Part shown: piece after piece, positions 34,240-50,795 of the stretch
How the letters are laid out: each line of letters starts with the position of its first letter
How positions within the stretch are numbered: the stretch's first letter is position 1
NCBI GenBank assembly: GCA_002189035.1
Contig: NEEC01000011.1
Span: 2,294,001-2,358,000, forward strand
DNA: 64,000 bases
Reading direction: 5' to 3'
Source of the DNA: Utricularia gibba
Lineage: Eukaryota; Streptophyta; Magnoliopsida; Lamiales; Lentibulariaceae
Translations under genes and position numbers: made by a program
The notes under the pieces: model-generated
Told to the model about the DNA's origin: nothing
The model's database searches: none
The model's input: only the letters and a program-made list of their open reading frames with translations

Positions 34240-37200
34240 TCAGTCACCGAGAGGAGACAAAGGCTGACGCATGCTGAGCTCAGCTTTCAGATGTGGGAAT
34301 TTGTCCAGATCATGAGACATATCCAGGACTCTCTGCAACCAAGGCACACTTCAACTGGTTAACAAGGAAAGCAACAAGTAGTGACAGGGAGGGAGGATGC
34401 TTACAAGGGCCGCCATGTGGGCATCCTGGAGGATACTCCCATCTAGCTCCAGCCGAGCGACCGGAAACTCTGGGAGGTGGCCGGATTGCTTCTTTCCCAG
34501 GAGGTCACCGGGGCCACGGAGGGTGAGATCCATGTTTGCAAGGTAGAATCCATCGGAGGATTGCTCCAGTACCTTCAGGCGTTTCAGGCTGGAGGCTGTG
34601 GATGCCATGAATATGCATTTGGATTTCTTCTCCCCGCGTCCGACCCGGCCGCGGAGCTGGTGCAACTGTGCGATCCCGAATCGCTCTGCATTCATAACTA
34701 CCATCATGGATGCGTCTGGTACATCCACGCCTATCTCAATGACTTGGGTTGACAACAGGATGCTGGTTTCTCCAGATCTGAAGCGCCTCAAGGCTTCATC
34801 CTTGTCCTCACTCTTCATCCGTCCATGGAGGAGTCCGCATTTGTGTTGATCAAACATCTTGGAGATGGTTTCAAACTCGGAGGAAACAGCACGGAGTTGC
34901 GGAAGCTGATCCGACTGATCGATTACAGGATACACCAGATACACTTTCCCACCTTCTCCTAATTCTTCGGATATCATCTGTAAAACCAAAACGGGGTGAT
35001 GTGTATTGCTACACAGGATGATAGATCATCATGGAAGAAGCATATGCAGCACCAAGTTCACCTGATACGCCGTTTCGAATCCAGCATCATTTCCCTCAAT
35101 AACACATGTTTTGATGGGTGATCTTCCAGGTGGTAAATCAGTTATCTAGTCAACAGTTGACAGAAGTTTCAGAGTTTCTGGAACGAAAAATGAGAAACCA
35201 GAAGAGCCATACCTGAGTTAACGACATGTCACCATATAATGCTAAGGCAAGTGACCTTGGGATAGGGGTTGCGGACATAGCTAGAACATGTGGAGCCATA
35301 TCAACATTTTTCGAGGATCTCTCTGGTTCAGTGGGTATCAGTTGAGACACTATGCTATTGAAGTACAGCTGCAGATTGAGGAAACAGAAAGCTAAGATGA
35401 TCTGTTGCCATGTTGGGAACTGCACTCTGCATCGACAACTTAGCAAGATGTGAATCCTAGGTGCTTGCTAAAGTACCTTGCTGTTGAACTGTCCTCTTTG
35501 AACAACACCAAATCGATGTTGTTCATCTACGATAGCAATGCGCAAGGCTGAGAATTCCACCTTGTCAGCGATTAAAGTGTGAGTTCCAATGACCATTGCG
35601 ATCTCACCCGACTGTAGGCCCTGTGAAAAAATTTGCCAAAAGTAAGATAGCAGTGTGAGAAGGAACTTTGAATTGTAAATGTTGGCACCACCTTCCGAAT
35701 AAATTGTGCTTGCCTCGTGGAGGTCGAGCCTGTCAACAATGCAACATGGGGCTTTTTACTTGAGCCCATTTTCTCAAGCAAGCTAAGAAGGTGCTCGTGA
35801 TGCTGGATGGCAAGCAATTCTGTTGGAACCATGAAAGCTGCCTACATGCAGAATAAATTCAGTCAATAAATGCACAATCTGGACTCAGAACCGAGGGCAT
35901 AACAATGGGTTCTCACCTGATATCCCAAGCCAATTACCTCCATGCATGCAAGAAATGCCACGACAGTCTTACCACAACCTACATCACCCTGAACGTGGGA
36001 GAGCAAGATTCCAAACCAGGAAGGTACAGTAACATTAGAAAGAAAGAGCTTAGAACCAAAAATTGAAACGAATGCACGACTATTTGAAAAGTAAGGCAAA
36101 CCTGCAGTAGTCTGTTCATCGGTATGGGCCGCTTCAGATCACAAATGATTTCTGAAGCCGCACGTAGCTGACTTGGTGTAAGTGTGTATGGAAGAGCCAT
36201 TGTAAATTCTTTTGTGATATCTGACCACTCTTCAATGAATACAGCAGTGAGCTCAGGTTTTGAGTACTTGCTCAGCAATCCATCCTTTTCTACCTTTGTT
36301 CCAAGTCCCTCAAGCATCTGGAACAACCTTCCTAACTACACACAAATCGCAAAGGATTCAAAAAGAAAATCTTCAGCATGGAAAACGTCATTTTCAAAAC
36401 AATTTGTGTGTTCTTTTGAATGGAATGGACCCACCTGAAGATAAAAGAACTCGTCAAATATCAGCCTTCTTCGTGCTGCATCAGCATTGATCAAACTAAC
36501 AGGCTTGTGAATGCCATTATATGCCTGAATTTTTCACAAGCACAATAATTGAAGTAATATGAGCTCAATAACAAACGAGTGACAGTGATGAAAAGTTGAA
36601 TCAGGACATGTCAACAAATAATTTTCAAATAATACAATTTGTGGCCCTAATCACAGGTGGAGTGGCAACAGCACAAAAAAGAATCTCAGCTGTCAAAACA
36701 TTGTGGGTTAATGGTGAACTTACATACATCAGAAAGGGAGAGAAGGCCAAATTCCTGGATAACATTCTCAGGGAGAGGATCAAGAGTTGCTGGCAAGGTC
36801 TTTAGGGCTCTGAACAGAAATTGCAATTATTTGGTATACATGCATTGATCGCAATGACTAAATTTAAAGACATATTAATGAAATTAGAAATTAAAAATCT
36901 ATATGAGGTCAAATTGGAAAACGTATACCACTCCAACTCCTAGAAACCAAAAAAAGTCATTGGGCTAGACAATAACTCACAAAGGATTATGGGACAAACC
37001 TTGATATAAGGTCCCTGAGAATGTCAGGACTTAAACCCTTTTTTGAAGGATATATTGGATAAGGCCTCCCTTCAGTATTAACACATGAATCACTTTCACC
37101 TTTGACAACATCGACACTATATTCCCTCATTTCAAAGTGATCTTTATTACTCATTGCCCGCACCTACCAATAATAAATGTTATGCGTTTGTGCGTACCAC

Positions 37201-39504
37201 AGAATAAACTCATCACAATCTCAACATAAAAAAGATAGGAGGCATGTATTGCATGGAATAGTCTATGAACTGCAATACCTTGCCACTAACACACAGAATA
37301 TCCCCCACCGTGTACTTTTCCTGAATACTTTTGAGAAATGCTGGATGCACAAAACGGGTGCCACGAAAAAATTTCTTCAAATGCATGTATTTTGTTTTTT
37401 TAACTGTCTTCGCAGACCCTTCAACTGTCCCTTCAGACTTTTTTTTGTCTGAATCTGCAACTTCACATGCTACCACTACCTCAAGAAATGAGAACGTACG
37501 ACTAGCTCGAATTCCCCTGGATGCATAGATGAGATTAATTGAAAACTGATTACAACAATATTTCAATACAAAAATTGATTACAACAGTATTTGAATACAA
37601 AAACCAAATCATTAATTATAATAACATGTTGGATATAATCGATATCAACATTTCAGAATAAGAAATGAAAGCAACTTAAAATGAAAATGCAAGAATTTCA
37701 CCTTGATGATATTACTTTTCCAACAAAGATCAAATACTGTCCGTCATCAATTTCCACCTCCGCATTCTGTAAGTCAGCATATGTACGAGGAAAATGATGG
37801 AGCAATTTCCGCACCTATAATAAAAGAAATCTGGTAGATCAGTATTTGCATCTAAGATACCATGATCGTGTCTCTGTTGTACCACTTATCAGCGTACCGT
37901 GTGAAAACCACAGCTCTCTAGACAATTAAGTTGTCGTTTTGTCAGATTAGGAATGCAAGCTATGCACTTATCAAGTATTTCAACTGAAGAACTAGCCAGC
38001 AGATTTTCACTCCCAGAAGTACTGGCGACTGGATCCACTGTCAGCCGTGAAGAACCTTGCACACTTCTTTCCGGTGACTGAGAATATACAGCAGATTTCT
38101 CCAACTGAGTATCCAACACAGTGGCACCCATACTTGAAATCTCTGCATATAAAGAATGCAGATCTTGGTAAACACACTCGGGATCTACCCATTCTGGGTC
38201 CATGCGACCAGGAATGCTATCTTCAAGAATAGGAAGCTCCAATTCTTCCTTTGATTTGGAATATCTTGCTGGTCCTTCATACAATTCTACTGTAGGAAAG
38301 CATCCGAAACTGATGGACGGAAATCGTTTGCATACTGAAATAGGATCAAAATCTGAACTTGTATCCTTCTGATTCTCCTGAAATTGCTTCTGTGGTAAAT
38401 CATTGCCAATGAAGTCATGAAGGCCATTGTAACCGATCAAAACAGATTCCTACATGAAAATAAGTAGGCACGCTGCATCATTGGTGAGTAGGAGAACGAA
38501 AAAACAATGTTTTTCTTCCAAGCACAAAATTTTAAGCAAACAATCATCAAAGAAAATGATATCAGCAGCAGTAATCCCGATTTTCACTGCATGTCTATGG
38601 CAAACATAATTATCAGGGGTATGCATGCAATCATGGAAGAAGAAGAAAAGGTATCATGATGCATAACATCACAAAAAAGTCCATTAACCCTTTCTTGTGC
38701 ACATAATATAAAAGGTTGCGAAGAAATGGCTTGAAAGAAAACATAAAAATGAATGAAACAACAGCATGAATGCATGACATAAAAAAATATGGATCCAAAC
38801 CATGGTCATCACAGTTCAAAGCAGCAGGTTAGAAGCCCAGAAAAGAAGAATAAAGTAAAATGCCTTCGCTTTCCACTTTGGTTCCCTGGCATACCTTTTG
38901 ACATTGATCTACACTCTTCAGCATCTTTTCTGGAAATTTATGCTTTGATCGAAAGGCAATCAACATCTTTGGGGAAAGAAAATTACTGAGCCTGTAGGGA
39001 CATTGGATAATTAGACACACCCAATATAATGCAGCGATGAAAATTTCATGATACCTCATACTTCTGCCAAGAATGTTACTGAATGCGCTCTGAGCATCAA
39101 AATGAATAGCATGCTTCAAGCATTTCTCACTGAAACCCTGTGGAAAGTGACCTTTTCACAAAATATATAGAAGAAAGTGCACACTCCATTTTATTATTTC
39201 CGAATGACAACACATGTTATAGGTTGGAAAATCAGTAAATATTGTGATAACATGATATAATTGAATATTTATTTTCACCAAGCTCAAAAGCTAATTCCAA
39301 TCACAGTATACTTTTATGTGTACAACATGTAGAGACACCTCCCAACTTGAAATCAACTGCAAGTATACCAACAATGCCCTTTCAGGCCCAGGATAAAACG
39401 ATATAAACAATCTCATGACTTCCTAAAAGGTTGTTGATCTACCACAACACAATTGCTTGAACGCGAGAAAGAAGAAGACGAAACGACAGAGAAGAGCCTA
39501 CCAT
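34240..39504 (-). CDS. RECG: Organelle-targeted RecG-type ATP-dependent DNA helicase
   Basis: Seventeen coding exons. From the stop upward: 34240-34332, 34405-34977, 35062-35145, 35213-35368, 35477-35620, 35692-35841, 35917-35988, 36102-36335, 36435-36524, 36728-36809, 37000-37163, 37279-37516, 37702-37814, 37898-38449, 38895-38985, 39055-39137 and a start exon ending at 39502. All phases agree and the sum is 973 aa. The helicase core shows motif I GDVGCGKT, motif II DEQHRFG, motif [11 protein letters not shown] and motif [11 protein letters not shown], with the wedge/OB domain before it ([18 protein letters not shown]). RecG remodels stalled forks and recombination intermediates; the plant protein acts in mitochondria and plastids. 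The start is the weak point: ATG 39504 is the last codon of its exon, and no upstream in-frame ATG is visible, because a stop lies just before the acceptor near 39591. Confidence 0.88.
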
Positions 39505-40275
39505 GTCACCCCGATACAGAGCCAGAACCGCCACCACAGTACAAGCGTACACCTTCCCAAACGGACGCCTAGATAATTCCGTCAAAGAACCTGCACAAAA
39601 TCACATAACGCGGCATAAGACACCATTTCTAAATTACAGATGCAAAAATAAGAACTTCAACATCTGATGAGAGAAAAACAAGAGTTCGAGTCTGCATGAT
39701 GGGAAATGCGCAAAAACGAATTCTGGGTGTAAGTTTGAAATCCACTCCGGGACAAGGATACCCGATCAAAAGCTCGCAGCAACGCACGAAACGGATAAAA
39801 ATTAACAGCCAAAACATAACCCGAGCGCCAAACAAAACTGGAAAGCTCGGTTTGCTGTAGAGACGAACGAGAACTCCTTTCGCAGGCACCGGGCCCCAAA
39901 CAACAAGAGTTCGCTTTGGAGCGAAGCGCCCATATTTCTGCTTAACAAGAGCCGTAATACAAGAACACTCCGAACAAATGGAGAAGCCCGGCCCATGTTC
40001 AACTTTCGTCATTACTTTACACATATTAATTTTGGAAATTAAAAATATCTTCGAGGGTAGTTTGGGAATTCTGTAAGTTCGGAGCATTAGTGTACACGTG
40101 TCCACACAACACAGACGGTCTGAACATTGAAACTTATAGAACAAATTTCAAAGTCATTCTTCGTGTTCATGTCGAGCCCCTTGAAGTCGCTCTTTCCCCT
40201 TCCAAACGCCCAATTCTTCACACCTGCGCACACACACAGCAGCAATGAATCAACAATGGTTTCTGGGTTCTTTCC
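39505..40275. other. RecG leader region and MAP kinase 3' region
   Basis: The exon that contains the RecG start extends to about 39590; further 5' leader sequence probably lies upstream. A 171-codon minus-strand frame at 39629-40144 has no recognised motif and overlaps this likely leader. The right end should hold the MAP kinase 3' UTR, including a possible last splice acceptor near 40225-40235. Confidence 0.35.
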
Positions 40276-42960
<2,685 letters not shown>

Positions 42961-45147
42961 TTTAAAAAACGAGCTCTCAAGTCCCAAATTTCCTTTAAAA
43001 TGGTCCCTCTCTTGGATCTTCAGAAACGGCAGCACGAAACGAACAGAATAGAGCAACTGTAAGGGGGTTCAGTTAAAATAACGCCAACACGAGAAGGGGG
43101 GAACTTCAGAAGCAAAAGATTTTTTTTTCAGGCAAATCCCACAGCAGGGTATGCATAAGATCAGATCCGGTGATTGATTTGCCGCCTTCCCAGAAGAACA
43201 AGGAAGAAAAAGGAGGCGATTAGCTATAAGAGCGAGGCTAGATCATCCTCAGTTTGTTCCATCCAAACATCAGACTTAAAAGATCTCAAGGTCTGATCCT
43301 TCTGGGGTTCCCGACTTGCTTGAGATCTACAGGAGAAGAAATTAGAACCAACAAACTCTATGTCCATAAAATGCGCTTCGCGGTGACGATCTCAAGATAT
43401 AATGGATCTACTCCTGAACAAACACACAAGCAACTAATGAAGGAGATGGGAAACCCGATCTGCAAACGTGACGCATAATACCCAGTGCCGGAATCTCCCT
43501 TATTCTCTCAAATTTCGCAGAAGTTTTGAGGAAGACCCAGGAAAATGAGAATGATGCGACGCCTGTAAAGGGAGGCAACCGCGAAGAAAAGGAAGGTAGA
43601 AAAACAAAGAATCCAAGGTCAACTACGTGCGGTCCAGAATCGAAGACAGCAGCACCGCATTCAAGCCTCAGCCTCTCGGTAGGTGCGATCAAATAGTGAA
43701 ATCACTGAATCAGGGATAACAATTGAAAGTTGAAACAGAGCAGAGCAGAGCCATCGAACACCGAGCCCATCCTCATCTCCACACCTCAGCACGCACATAC
43801 CCCTTCGGGTGCGTGTACGGATTCACATTATTAAATCAAATAGATTATTAAAACCAGATATTTGATATAATTATAATAAAAATGATAAAAAATATAATAA
43901 GATGATTTAAATTATATTAATTTATATAAAAATATAAATTTTTAAATAAAATTCTGAAGCAAATATATAAATTTATATTTTTTTTAAAAAAAAGACATGA
44001 GAATGTAGTTGTTAATAAATTTTGATGCGCTGATGGTGATCATCATTAATATTCGGACTCTGACATGGATGTGAGTCATGATGGGTCCATGAGTACAATA
44101 CCCTAATGAAGTTAATGGTGATAGCCTCGTTGACTTTTTTAAATTTTTAATTAATTGAACACAAAAATTCATTGTATTTATTAATGAAAATATTTTCCAA
44201 AAAAGAGAACCACCTTTATATTTCATACATTTGAGATTTAGATAATTGGTTCTTAGGTTGTATTCTAACAATGAATGTGAAACCCCAATGTCACAATTCA
44301 CATTTTTTTTATATAATATTATCTGTTTCGGATATCTAATTTTTTACAACTTTACATTGTTTTATTAATTGAATGTAACATTCATTTATTTAATTAATTT
44401 CAATTTCTCATTTATAAACTGTAATTAGACTGGTAACACACGGGTTCGGTTTTGAAATCGATTCCAACGTGTCAAACTTTGAATTTTCAAGAATACGTAG
44501 AGAATAAAATCAAACCTCCTAATTTACGATTGATGTTGAAGGAGGGCGTTGGCGAAGACAAATTATAATTAATGCTTATTTTGATATTGTTGAAAAATTG
44601 CGTTGTTGAAGGAATTTAGGGCATCCGTTTTTTAGAAGAAAGATAAGATGTACATGTTTAAAACCGAAAATTGGTATACCGGTTAACCGGAAGGATCGAA
44701 AAATCCGGTTAACCGGTTCGACTACCGGTTCATTGGTCGATTCATAATCATAATTGGTAACTAATGTGGAATATGGTTAATAAAAACTAATAATTGTGTA
44801 CATAAGGGGTTTGTGATTTGAATAGCGCATTTCAAATTGTGAACAAATCGTTTCTTTTTTTTAAGTATATTTTATAATATTTTTATTGTGAAAACATATT
44901 AAATCATAATTAATCAAACTTAAATTATGATTCGACCATACTTTATTTTCATTATTTTAAAACGATTCAAATTAAATTCAATCTTCATAATAAAAATAAT
45001 TCAATCATAATTTAATTATAATTTGTAAAATAATAATTAAAACGATCATGATTGTCACACGATGCTAGACTTGACTCCTTCATCACATGCTCCACTTCCC
45101 AGAGCTGCCGCTTTCGTCTTGGCTCAAGGTGGGAGTTTCTGGTGCGG
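42961..45147. other. MAP kinase leader, then long AT-rich spacer
   Basis: 42961 to about 43790 is probably the transcribed leader of the minus-strand MAP kinase; it contains several short open frames but no recognised protein. 43830-45040 is very AT-rich with no gene. Two copies of the palindrome CCGGTTAACCGG occur at about 44679 and 44705, followed by a further ACCGGTT. Confidence 0.4.
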
Positions 45148-46830
45148 TCACGGGTACCATTCCACATCATTCATGTTGAAAAGAAGTTGATCTTCTTCTG
45201 GATATGGAGCAAGAGCTTGAGCATAGCTCGCTTCACCGACTTCTTGCCAGAACTGTATGTTCTTGTAAGCAGAGTGCTTCGTCATTTCCACCCATTCCTG
45301 CAAATGGGAACTCAGGGGTCAGCTATCCCTCTCCTGATCAAACAAACTGGCTGCAAGAAGGATGATCAACCTTTTGGGATTGGGAGAGATCATCCACAGA
45401 CAGATAGCAGCTGCCTCCGTCAAGGATTACGCCGACGAGCCTGCCGCCGGAGTCGAAGCTCATCACCGGTTCTCCAAGCGATGGCTGGCACAGGTATCTC
45501 TTGGGACCAGGAGGGCAGGTTAGAGCATGCTCAATGATGGTGTTCCTCTTCTTCTCTGAGTAGTCCTTGAGCAACTGTGGGTTCAGGAGTGTGGGTGAGC
45601 TTCAATCCATACTGAAATGTCAGAAACAGAGGTTTCTTTTACCTGGTTCAAAGAGTGTTTGTTTGCGAAATACAGCCTCAAAAGTTCAGCAACAGTGGAA
45701 ACTCCGGCCTGCTCCAGGATTGTATGGTTTTTGCCGTTCCTCCCAATGTATTTCAACCGCCACACTTCAGAATCCAGAGATGGAGGGTGAAGCTTCTTGT
45801 AAGCTGAGATCTCACACACCCCTTGCGTTAGAAAGAATCCAGAATCCACCATGCACGGGATTGTAAGCACTTACACTCTCCTCTGTGCTCATTAACCTTG
45901 AAGGGATTGCTGACAGCTTCACGAACGGTGGTTTGGTAAGAATCGGACACCGGCTGTGCTCCCAACCGGAACTTCTTGCTCTTACACCAGCTCGAGTTGT
46001 CGGTGAACTTTATATCATCCAAGGAAGCAGCTCCTTCATGTAAGGAGACTGTCAGTTCCCCTGTTAGAAGTGGCCTCTTATCTTGTCTCCTCCTCACTAC
46101 TCTTCTGTTGAATTCATCTGCCGTCCAGTCTTCGCCGTCGAAGTGGGAATGAAGGACGAAGATTTTCACCTTGGCGGAGGAGAGGTCGCCGGTGACTACT
46201 CTCTCATTTGAAAAAGCATCAAGCAGGACAAGCTCCATGCTGGAATTGCCCTCAGAGACAACCTTGTTCTCTGTGAAGATGATATCAGGCACTTTTGTCT
46301 GAAACTGGAGGTGAAATTTCCTTGATCCAGAAGACTCAATTCGGCCATGGCGAGATCTGCAGGAAAGAAGATCCCATGCCATCATCAACAGAACTCAAAA
46401 GGGAATGAATCCACAGTATGAATTTTACCTTAAACAGGATCCAAGAGTTTGACTTACTGCTTGTCTCACCTGAAAAAACAAACAAGGATAAACCACCAAA
46501 AGCTTGAAGAATGATCTAAAAGTCGAATCAGGGAGAAGAATCATACTGGTTTCCTTAAACAGGATGCAATGAAGTCCTCAGATACTGACAGATATCTCTC
46601 AATACGCACCCCTTTGAATCCTCTGTAAAATCGGCCGATAAAACAGCCATCAATAAGCAGCAGAGCCCCATCTCAGAACGGAAAGCAAAAATACAGACGC
46701 CACTACAGAGAGTTGTTTACGAAAAAGAAAGAAACACCCACATCGAGTTAACTTTCACAGGTATCTCCCGTGACCTCGAATCGTCGCCACCGTCGCGGCC
46801 TCCTCCAAAGGAAGGTCTTTTCCGCGCCAT
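45148..46830 (-). CDS. Calmodulin-binding protein 60 (CBP60/SARD1) family member
   Basis: Seven exons (46830-46775, 46622-46547, 46469-46429, 46356-45875, 45803-45643, 45574-45371, 45297-45148) join in phase to 389 aa. The family core is clear: KFHLQFQTKVPDIIFTENKV, DWTADEF, RRQDKRPLLTGELTVSL, KFTDNSSWCKSKKFRLG, then HRGESYKKLHPPSLDSEVWR and LEQAGVSTVAELLRLYF. CBP60 proteins are plant-specific nuclear DNA-binding transcription factors, several of which bind calmodulin and drive salicylic acid synthesis (CBP60g, SARD1). The protein begins MARKRPSFGGGRDGG, has a short N-terminus and is at the small end of the family range, so which subgroup it belongs to and whether it binds calmodulin are open. 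Confidence 0.88.
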
Positions 46831-48044
46831 CCCAGTTTACTGCACAAGAAGCAAGGTGGGAGAACTATATAGATACAAACAAACCTTGGAAGCTGCCGAG
46901 AAAGCTCCACGCAAAACAAAAGAAATGCGCGTTGAGTTTCATTGAATTCGGCTCGGCGCGTCAGGCGTCCCGGAATTACATATCGTTTTCATCGTTAGAA
47001 AGTCGTTAGAGAAACGCCGGCGACCGGGTTGACCAGGAAGTAAGTCACCCCCCAGAAAGACAAGCCGGAAGTTTAGAGAATCAATATCCCGTTCGGCCAG
47101 ATTCCAATTCTCCAAAAAAAAAAAATGATTTTTTTAAAATCCAATATACTTGCTATTTATGATTAATTTTATTCAATTATTCTTCTCGTTTTATTATTTT
47201 ATTTGAAATAAAAATGCATATAAATTCTGTGAATTTAAAAATAATACCCCGCCACCGTTGAAACTCAGTTACGCGTCGTTTCTTTGAGAAGATAAGAAGA
47301 GAAACGGGGGGACTCGGCGTGTCCGTATCCTATTTTTATTTAAAAAAACCTTTATTAATTAATTAATTTACCAATTTGCACTTGAAAATCATAAATATTC
47401 AGATCGTCTTCATTTTGGCAATTTTTTTTGACTTAATAACATGTAATTTTATTAGATTTTATCACACTATTGATTTTTAATTTATTAAATAATAATTGAT
47501 ACTATTTTAAACTCTATGAATCCACTACCTTCAAATCACAAATTTAAATATTATCTGTTTAGAATATTCAATTTTTATAATTTTACGTTTTTTTTTCAAC
47601 AAAAATATTTCATTTCAGATTAAGAAAATTCTTCTACTTAAACACCTACCGCATTGAATAATGTTACTGAATTTTGTAATAACGGAATTTGACTTTTTTG
47701 AAAATTGTAAAAAGCATGAATAAAAAAGGCCGCTAATGAGAACAACACTGAGATAAATGTACTTTGGAAGAAGGAACCAGCAGCCGCCTGGGAGGAGTTA
47801 TGGAAAGCAAGCAGTTTTCTGCCACGCCCAGAAAAAACAAGAAGAGTAACAACGGTTTTACAGATATGCATTTGCATTGCATTGCCGTTGTAGCATCTCG
47901 ACCTCAGGTATGATACACACCAGCACAGACCCAGGCAGAGGCGGAGGAGGAGGAGGCGGAGGAGGTGTGCAGCAGCACCCTCGCCGGCGACCCTTCTCAT
48001 CACTCATAAACTTAGTCCAAATCACATGGAACCGCCCTCACCCA
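46831..48044. other. AT-rich spacer
   Basis: CBP60 leader on the left, then AT-rich DNA (47100-47640), then the 3' region of the RFI2-like gene. A short GGAGGAGGAGGCGGAGGAGG run at about 47946-47967 is a simple GGA repeat. No gene recognised. Confidence 0.4.
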
Positions 48045-50795
48045 TCACTGATGGCGATGAGGGGGATGGTGGTGATGATACTGGGAGGACAATGGCTGGA
48101 GAGGTGTCCTCTCCGATCCGCGCCACTGTCGCCCTGATGCAGGGGCGCCGCCGGGGGTGGGTGAGTGGAAAGGGGCCCATATCGAGTCTCCGTCCACCAG
48201 GTTTAATGGAAACGAGTGGTGGTACTCCCGTGCCCAGGCATGGAGACGGTCACGGTTGTGGGTCTCTGCTTCTTGGAAGGGCCTTCCGGATGAACTTGAT
48301 GATGTCAAGAAGTAAAAGCCACCAGCTTGCTGTTCCGATGATGATGCTGCTGCGGTTGCTGCAACAGGTGCCGCCACTTGAGCCAAACCCGCTCTGGATC
48401 TTCTTCCGGTTGCTGCGACGGGGGTTCGTGCTGCTGGAGTGTTGCTTGACGGCTGAAAGCGAGGCTGAAGAGGACCGCCGCGCTCACGGGGCCACGCAAC
48501 GTTGCCAGAGAAATGGGGAACAGCTGAAGAGGGAACTGGGCTCGGAGCTCTAGTTCCAGAAGCAAGGCAATCCATTAAACAAAACAAACATGCCTCAACT
48601 CTACTCAGAGAAACAAATCAGTAGTCTCATACTTGCATATACTTTCACCACCATTGTGGAAAACATGCTAGTGTACAGATTCATAAATATTTTCAATGAA
48701 TGAGGAAGCACAACACAACATACTACCCTGATCCTCTCTTTCCTAAACTACTGCAAAAAAGACATCACTGAAAGGACATGCCATTTTTAAAGGTGTTTTT
48801 TTTTTTTGGTTTTGGAAATATACCAGCTCTACCACTAAAGCAGATGCATGCGTGGTTATAATTCAAGGGAAGCGAATTTTTAAGAGATAAACTGACCTGT
48901 GGCCCATGACAAAGGGGTGAACTCCTGGTCTTGAAATATCAGAGCTGTTCCTGGCTGTTCTCTGAGCCACAGAGGGCATTGAAGCCTGGTCTGCACCACC
49001 AACTCGGGTATTTGCTGGAAAAGGCGGAGACTGATCCCAAGGGCAATAATGTGCGTCTGCTGAATGGAAAGAATATGAACTAGGAGCCTCGCTTGGAGCT
49101 GATGGACCACTCCAGTGGTTACTGAAACTAGATCCATCTGAAATACTTCCACTTGAAGCTGAAGGTGGGTTCATTGGTCCAAAATATGCGATATATGGGC
49201 AATGAAAAGCTGAAATATGTTCAGGAAAAGTTTAGCATAATAACCGAGGAAATCATGAAAAATAACATCAGAATTCGAGTTTAATGTAAAATCTTACATG
49301 CACTTGAGGGGAATTCCCCTTCACTGCAGGGGAAAAAAAAACTACTTAGAATTCGGAGTAAAAGAAATTTTCAAGAAAACGACAACAATGAGAGGATTAG
49401 ACATGTATGCATAGAACAATCCATGGCTAATAGCCAGATAAACACGTAGCAAAAAGCTTTAATGAACACCCCTGCCCAATAAGTGATGCTATCAAGTTTG
49501 ACATCATATAAAAACTTACATAAATTAATTAAGTAATTAAACGAGAAGTCATAGTTGAAATGAAACAGTTGGTTTACACATTCTCGTGAGGTTTTTATGG
49601 TGCTTACTCAAGAGAAGAAGGCAGGCCACTGAATGGACACCACTGAACCCCAAACTGCAACACAGATTTCAGTAATAAATTAGTAAGATAACATTACAAT
49701 TAGCATTTTCCATAATTAAAACATAAAACTAATACCAATAACCCGGCTAAGACATTGCAATAAGCCACACACACAAAAAAAGTGACAGATGAAAAGGAAA
49801 AAAATGAGGGCATGCCTCAATCATTCCATTCCACAGGAAATGCAGACTAGCCAGAAGAAAATGCAGCTGAGAAAAGCGAACACTAAATTGTAGAACTCAA
49901 AAATAAAAGAATGAAACAGATAGTCACCATCTCGGCATAGTTTAATTCACTAAGATCATCATCATGAGGCCAATCCTCAATGCTATAGTCTGGTGCTGGG
50001 CGACAGCCATTTGAGTATAGCCATTGTCCTTTCTCAATGTTCCTACAATTGGGGCATTGCATAGCACCCTTGGCATTGAACGCAGAGCCTATGCAATCTG
50101 CAAGCCAAAACAAGATTAAGAATTTCTCAGTCGTCAAGGAAGAAATGGGGCGTCTTATAAACGGGAATGAATTTATGAAGGGCTGAAAAAATCAGAACAA
50201 TTTCAAAGGGGTGCAAGATTGTATTTTGTCCGTGAAGAAGCTGACCAAGATTAACAAATTGGCGCAATCAGATTTATTAAAGATTGCATCTTTAATCCCG
50301 TAGAAGAAAAGTTTAGCTCTTTATTACTTTTTCGAGGAACTTTTGGAATCCTGATGTCATAAAATTGAAGCAATACCCAAACTGAACCCAGAAAAAAAAA
50401 ACGCTGTAAACCAACAAATTGCTCATACAACTTTCTCTACTAGCACATTCACCAGATGCTGGAACTAGAGGAAACCCCATCTGAGGGAAAACCAACCGGA
50501 AAAAATTTTCTTTGAAGGCAATCCCAGAGCTAAGGAGGCTCACCAATTTTCAATTTTCAAGGGTCTTTGGAGACAGATCGAAGACAATTTCAATTAGATC
50601 TGAATTTTCCACAAAAGGTAAACAAATTGATCACTCACCCAAATGAAACCGGTGACCACACTGAAGCTTAGCCCAAGATCTCTCGCTCACGTCCATCACA
50701 ACCTCAAAGCAAATTGAGCAAGACACCAACGACGATGCTCCCTTGGATCCTCCTCCAACGCTATAGTCAAGAAGATCCGTTTCACCCAAACCCAT
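48045..50795 (-). CDS. RING finger protein, RFI2-like (red/far-red signalling)
   Basis: Six exons (50795-50639, 50097-49928, 49654-49608, 49323-49298, 49209-48897, 48549-48045) join in phase to 405 aa. The N-terminus holds a RING finger: SCSICFEVV, then CGHRFHLDCIG, then MQCPNCRNIEKGQWLYSNG. Immediately after are IEDWPHDDDLSELNYAEM and FGVQWCPF, which are characteristic of Arabidopsis RFI2 and relatives. The remainder is Ser/Pro-rich, ending in HAWAREYHHSFPLN and a His-rich tail (YHHHHPPHRHQ). RFI2 is a RING protein that modulates phytochrome-dependent hypocotyl growth and flowering time, presumably as an E3 ligase. One exon is only 26 bases. Confidence 0.87.

Noticed and set aside
39680..39710. 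tRNA B-box-like GTTCGAGTC
   Set aside because: No A-box at the right distance upstream and no cloverleaf could be formed.
39629..40144. 171-codon minus-strand open frame before RecG
   Set aside because: No recognisable domain and it overlaps the probable RecG leader; its frame does not connect to the RecG exons.
48026..48553. 175-codon plus-strand open frame
   Set aside because: Exactly antisense to the last RFI2-like exon; open by codon bias of the real gene.
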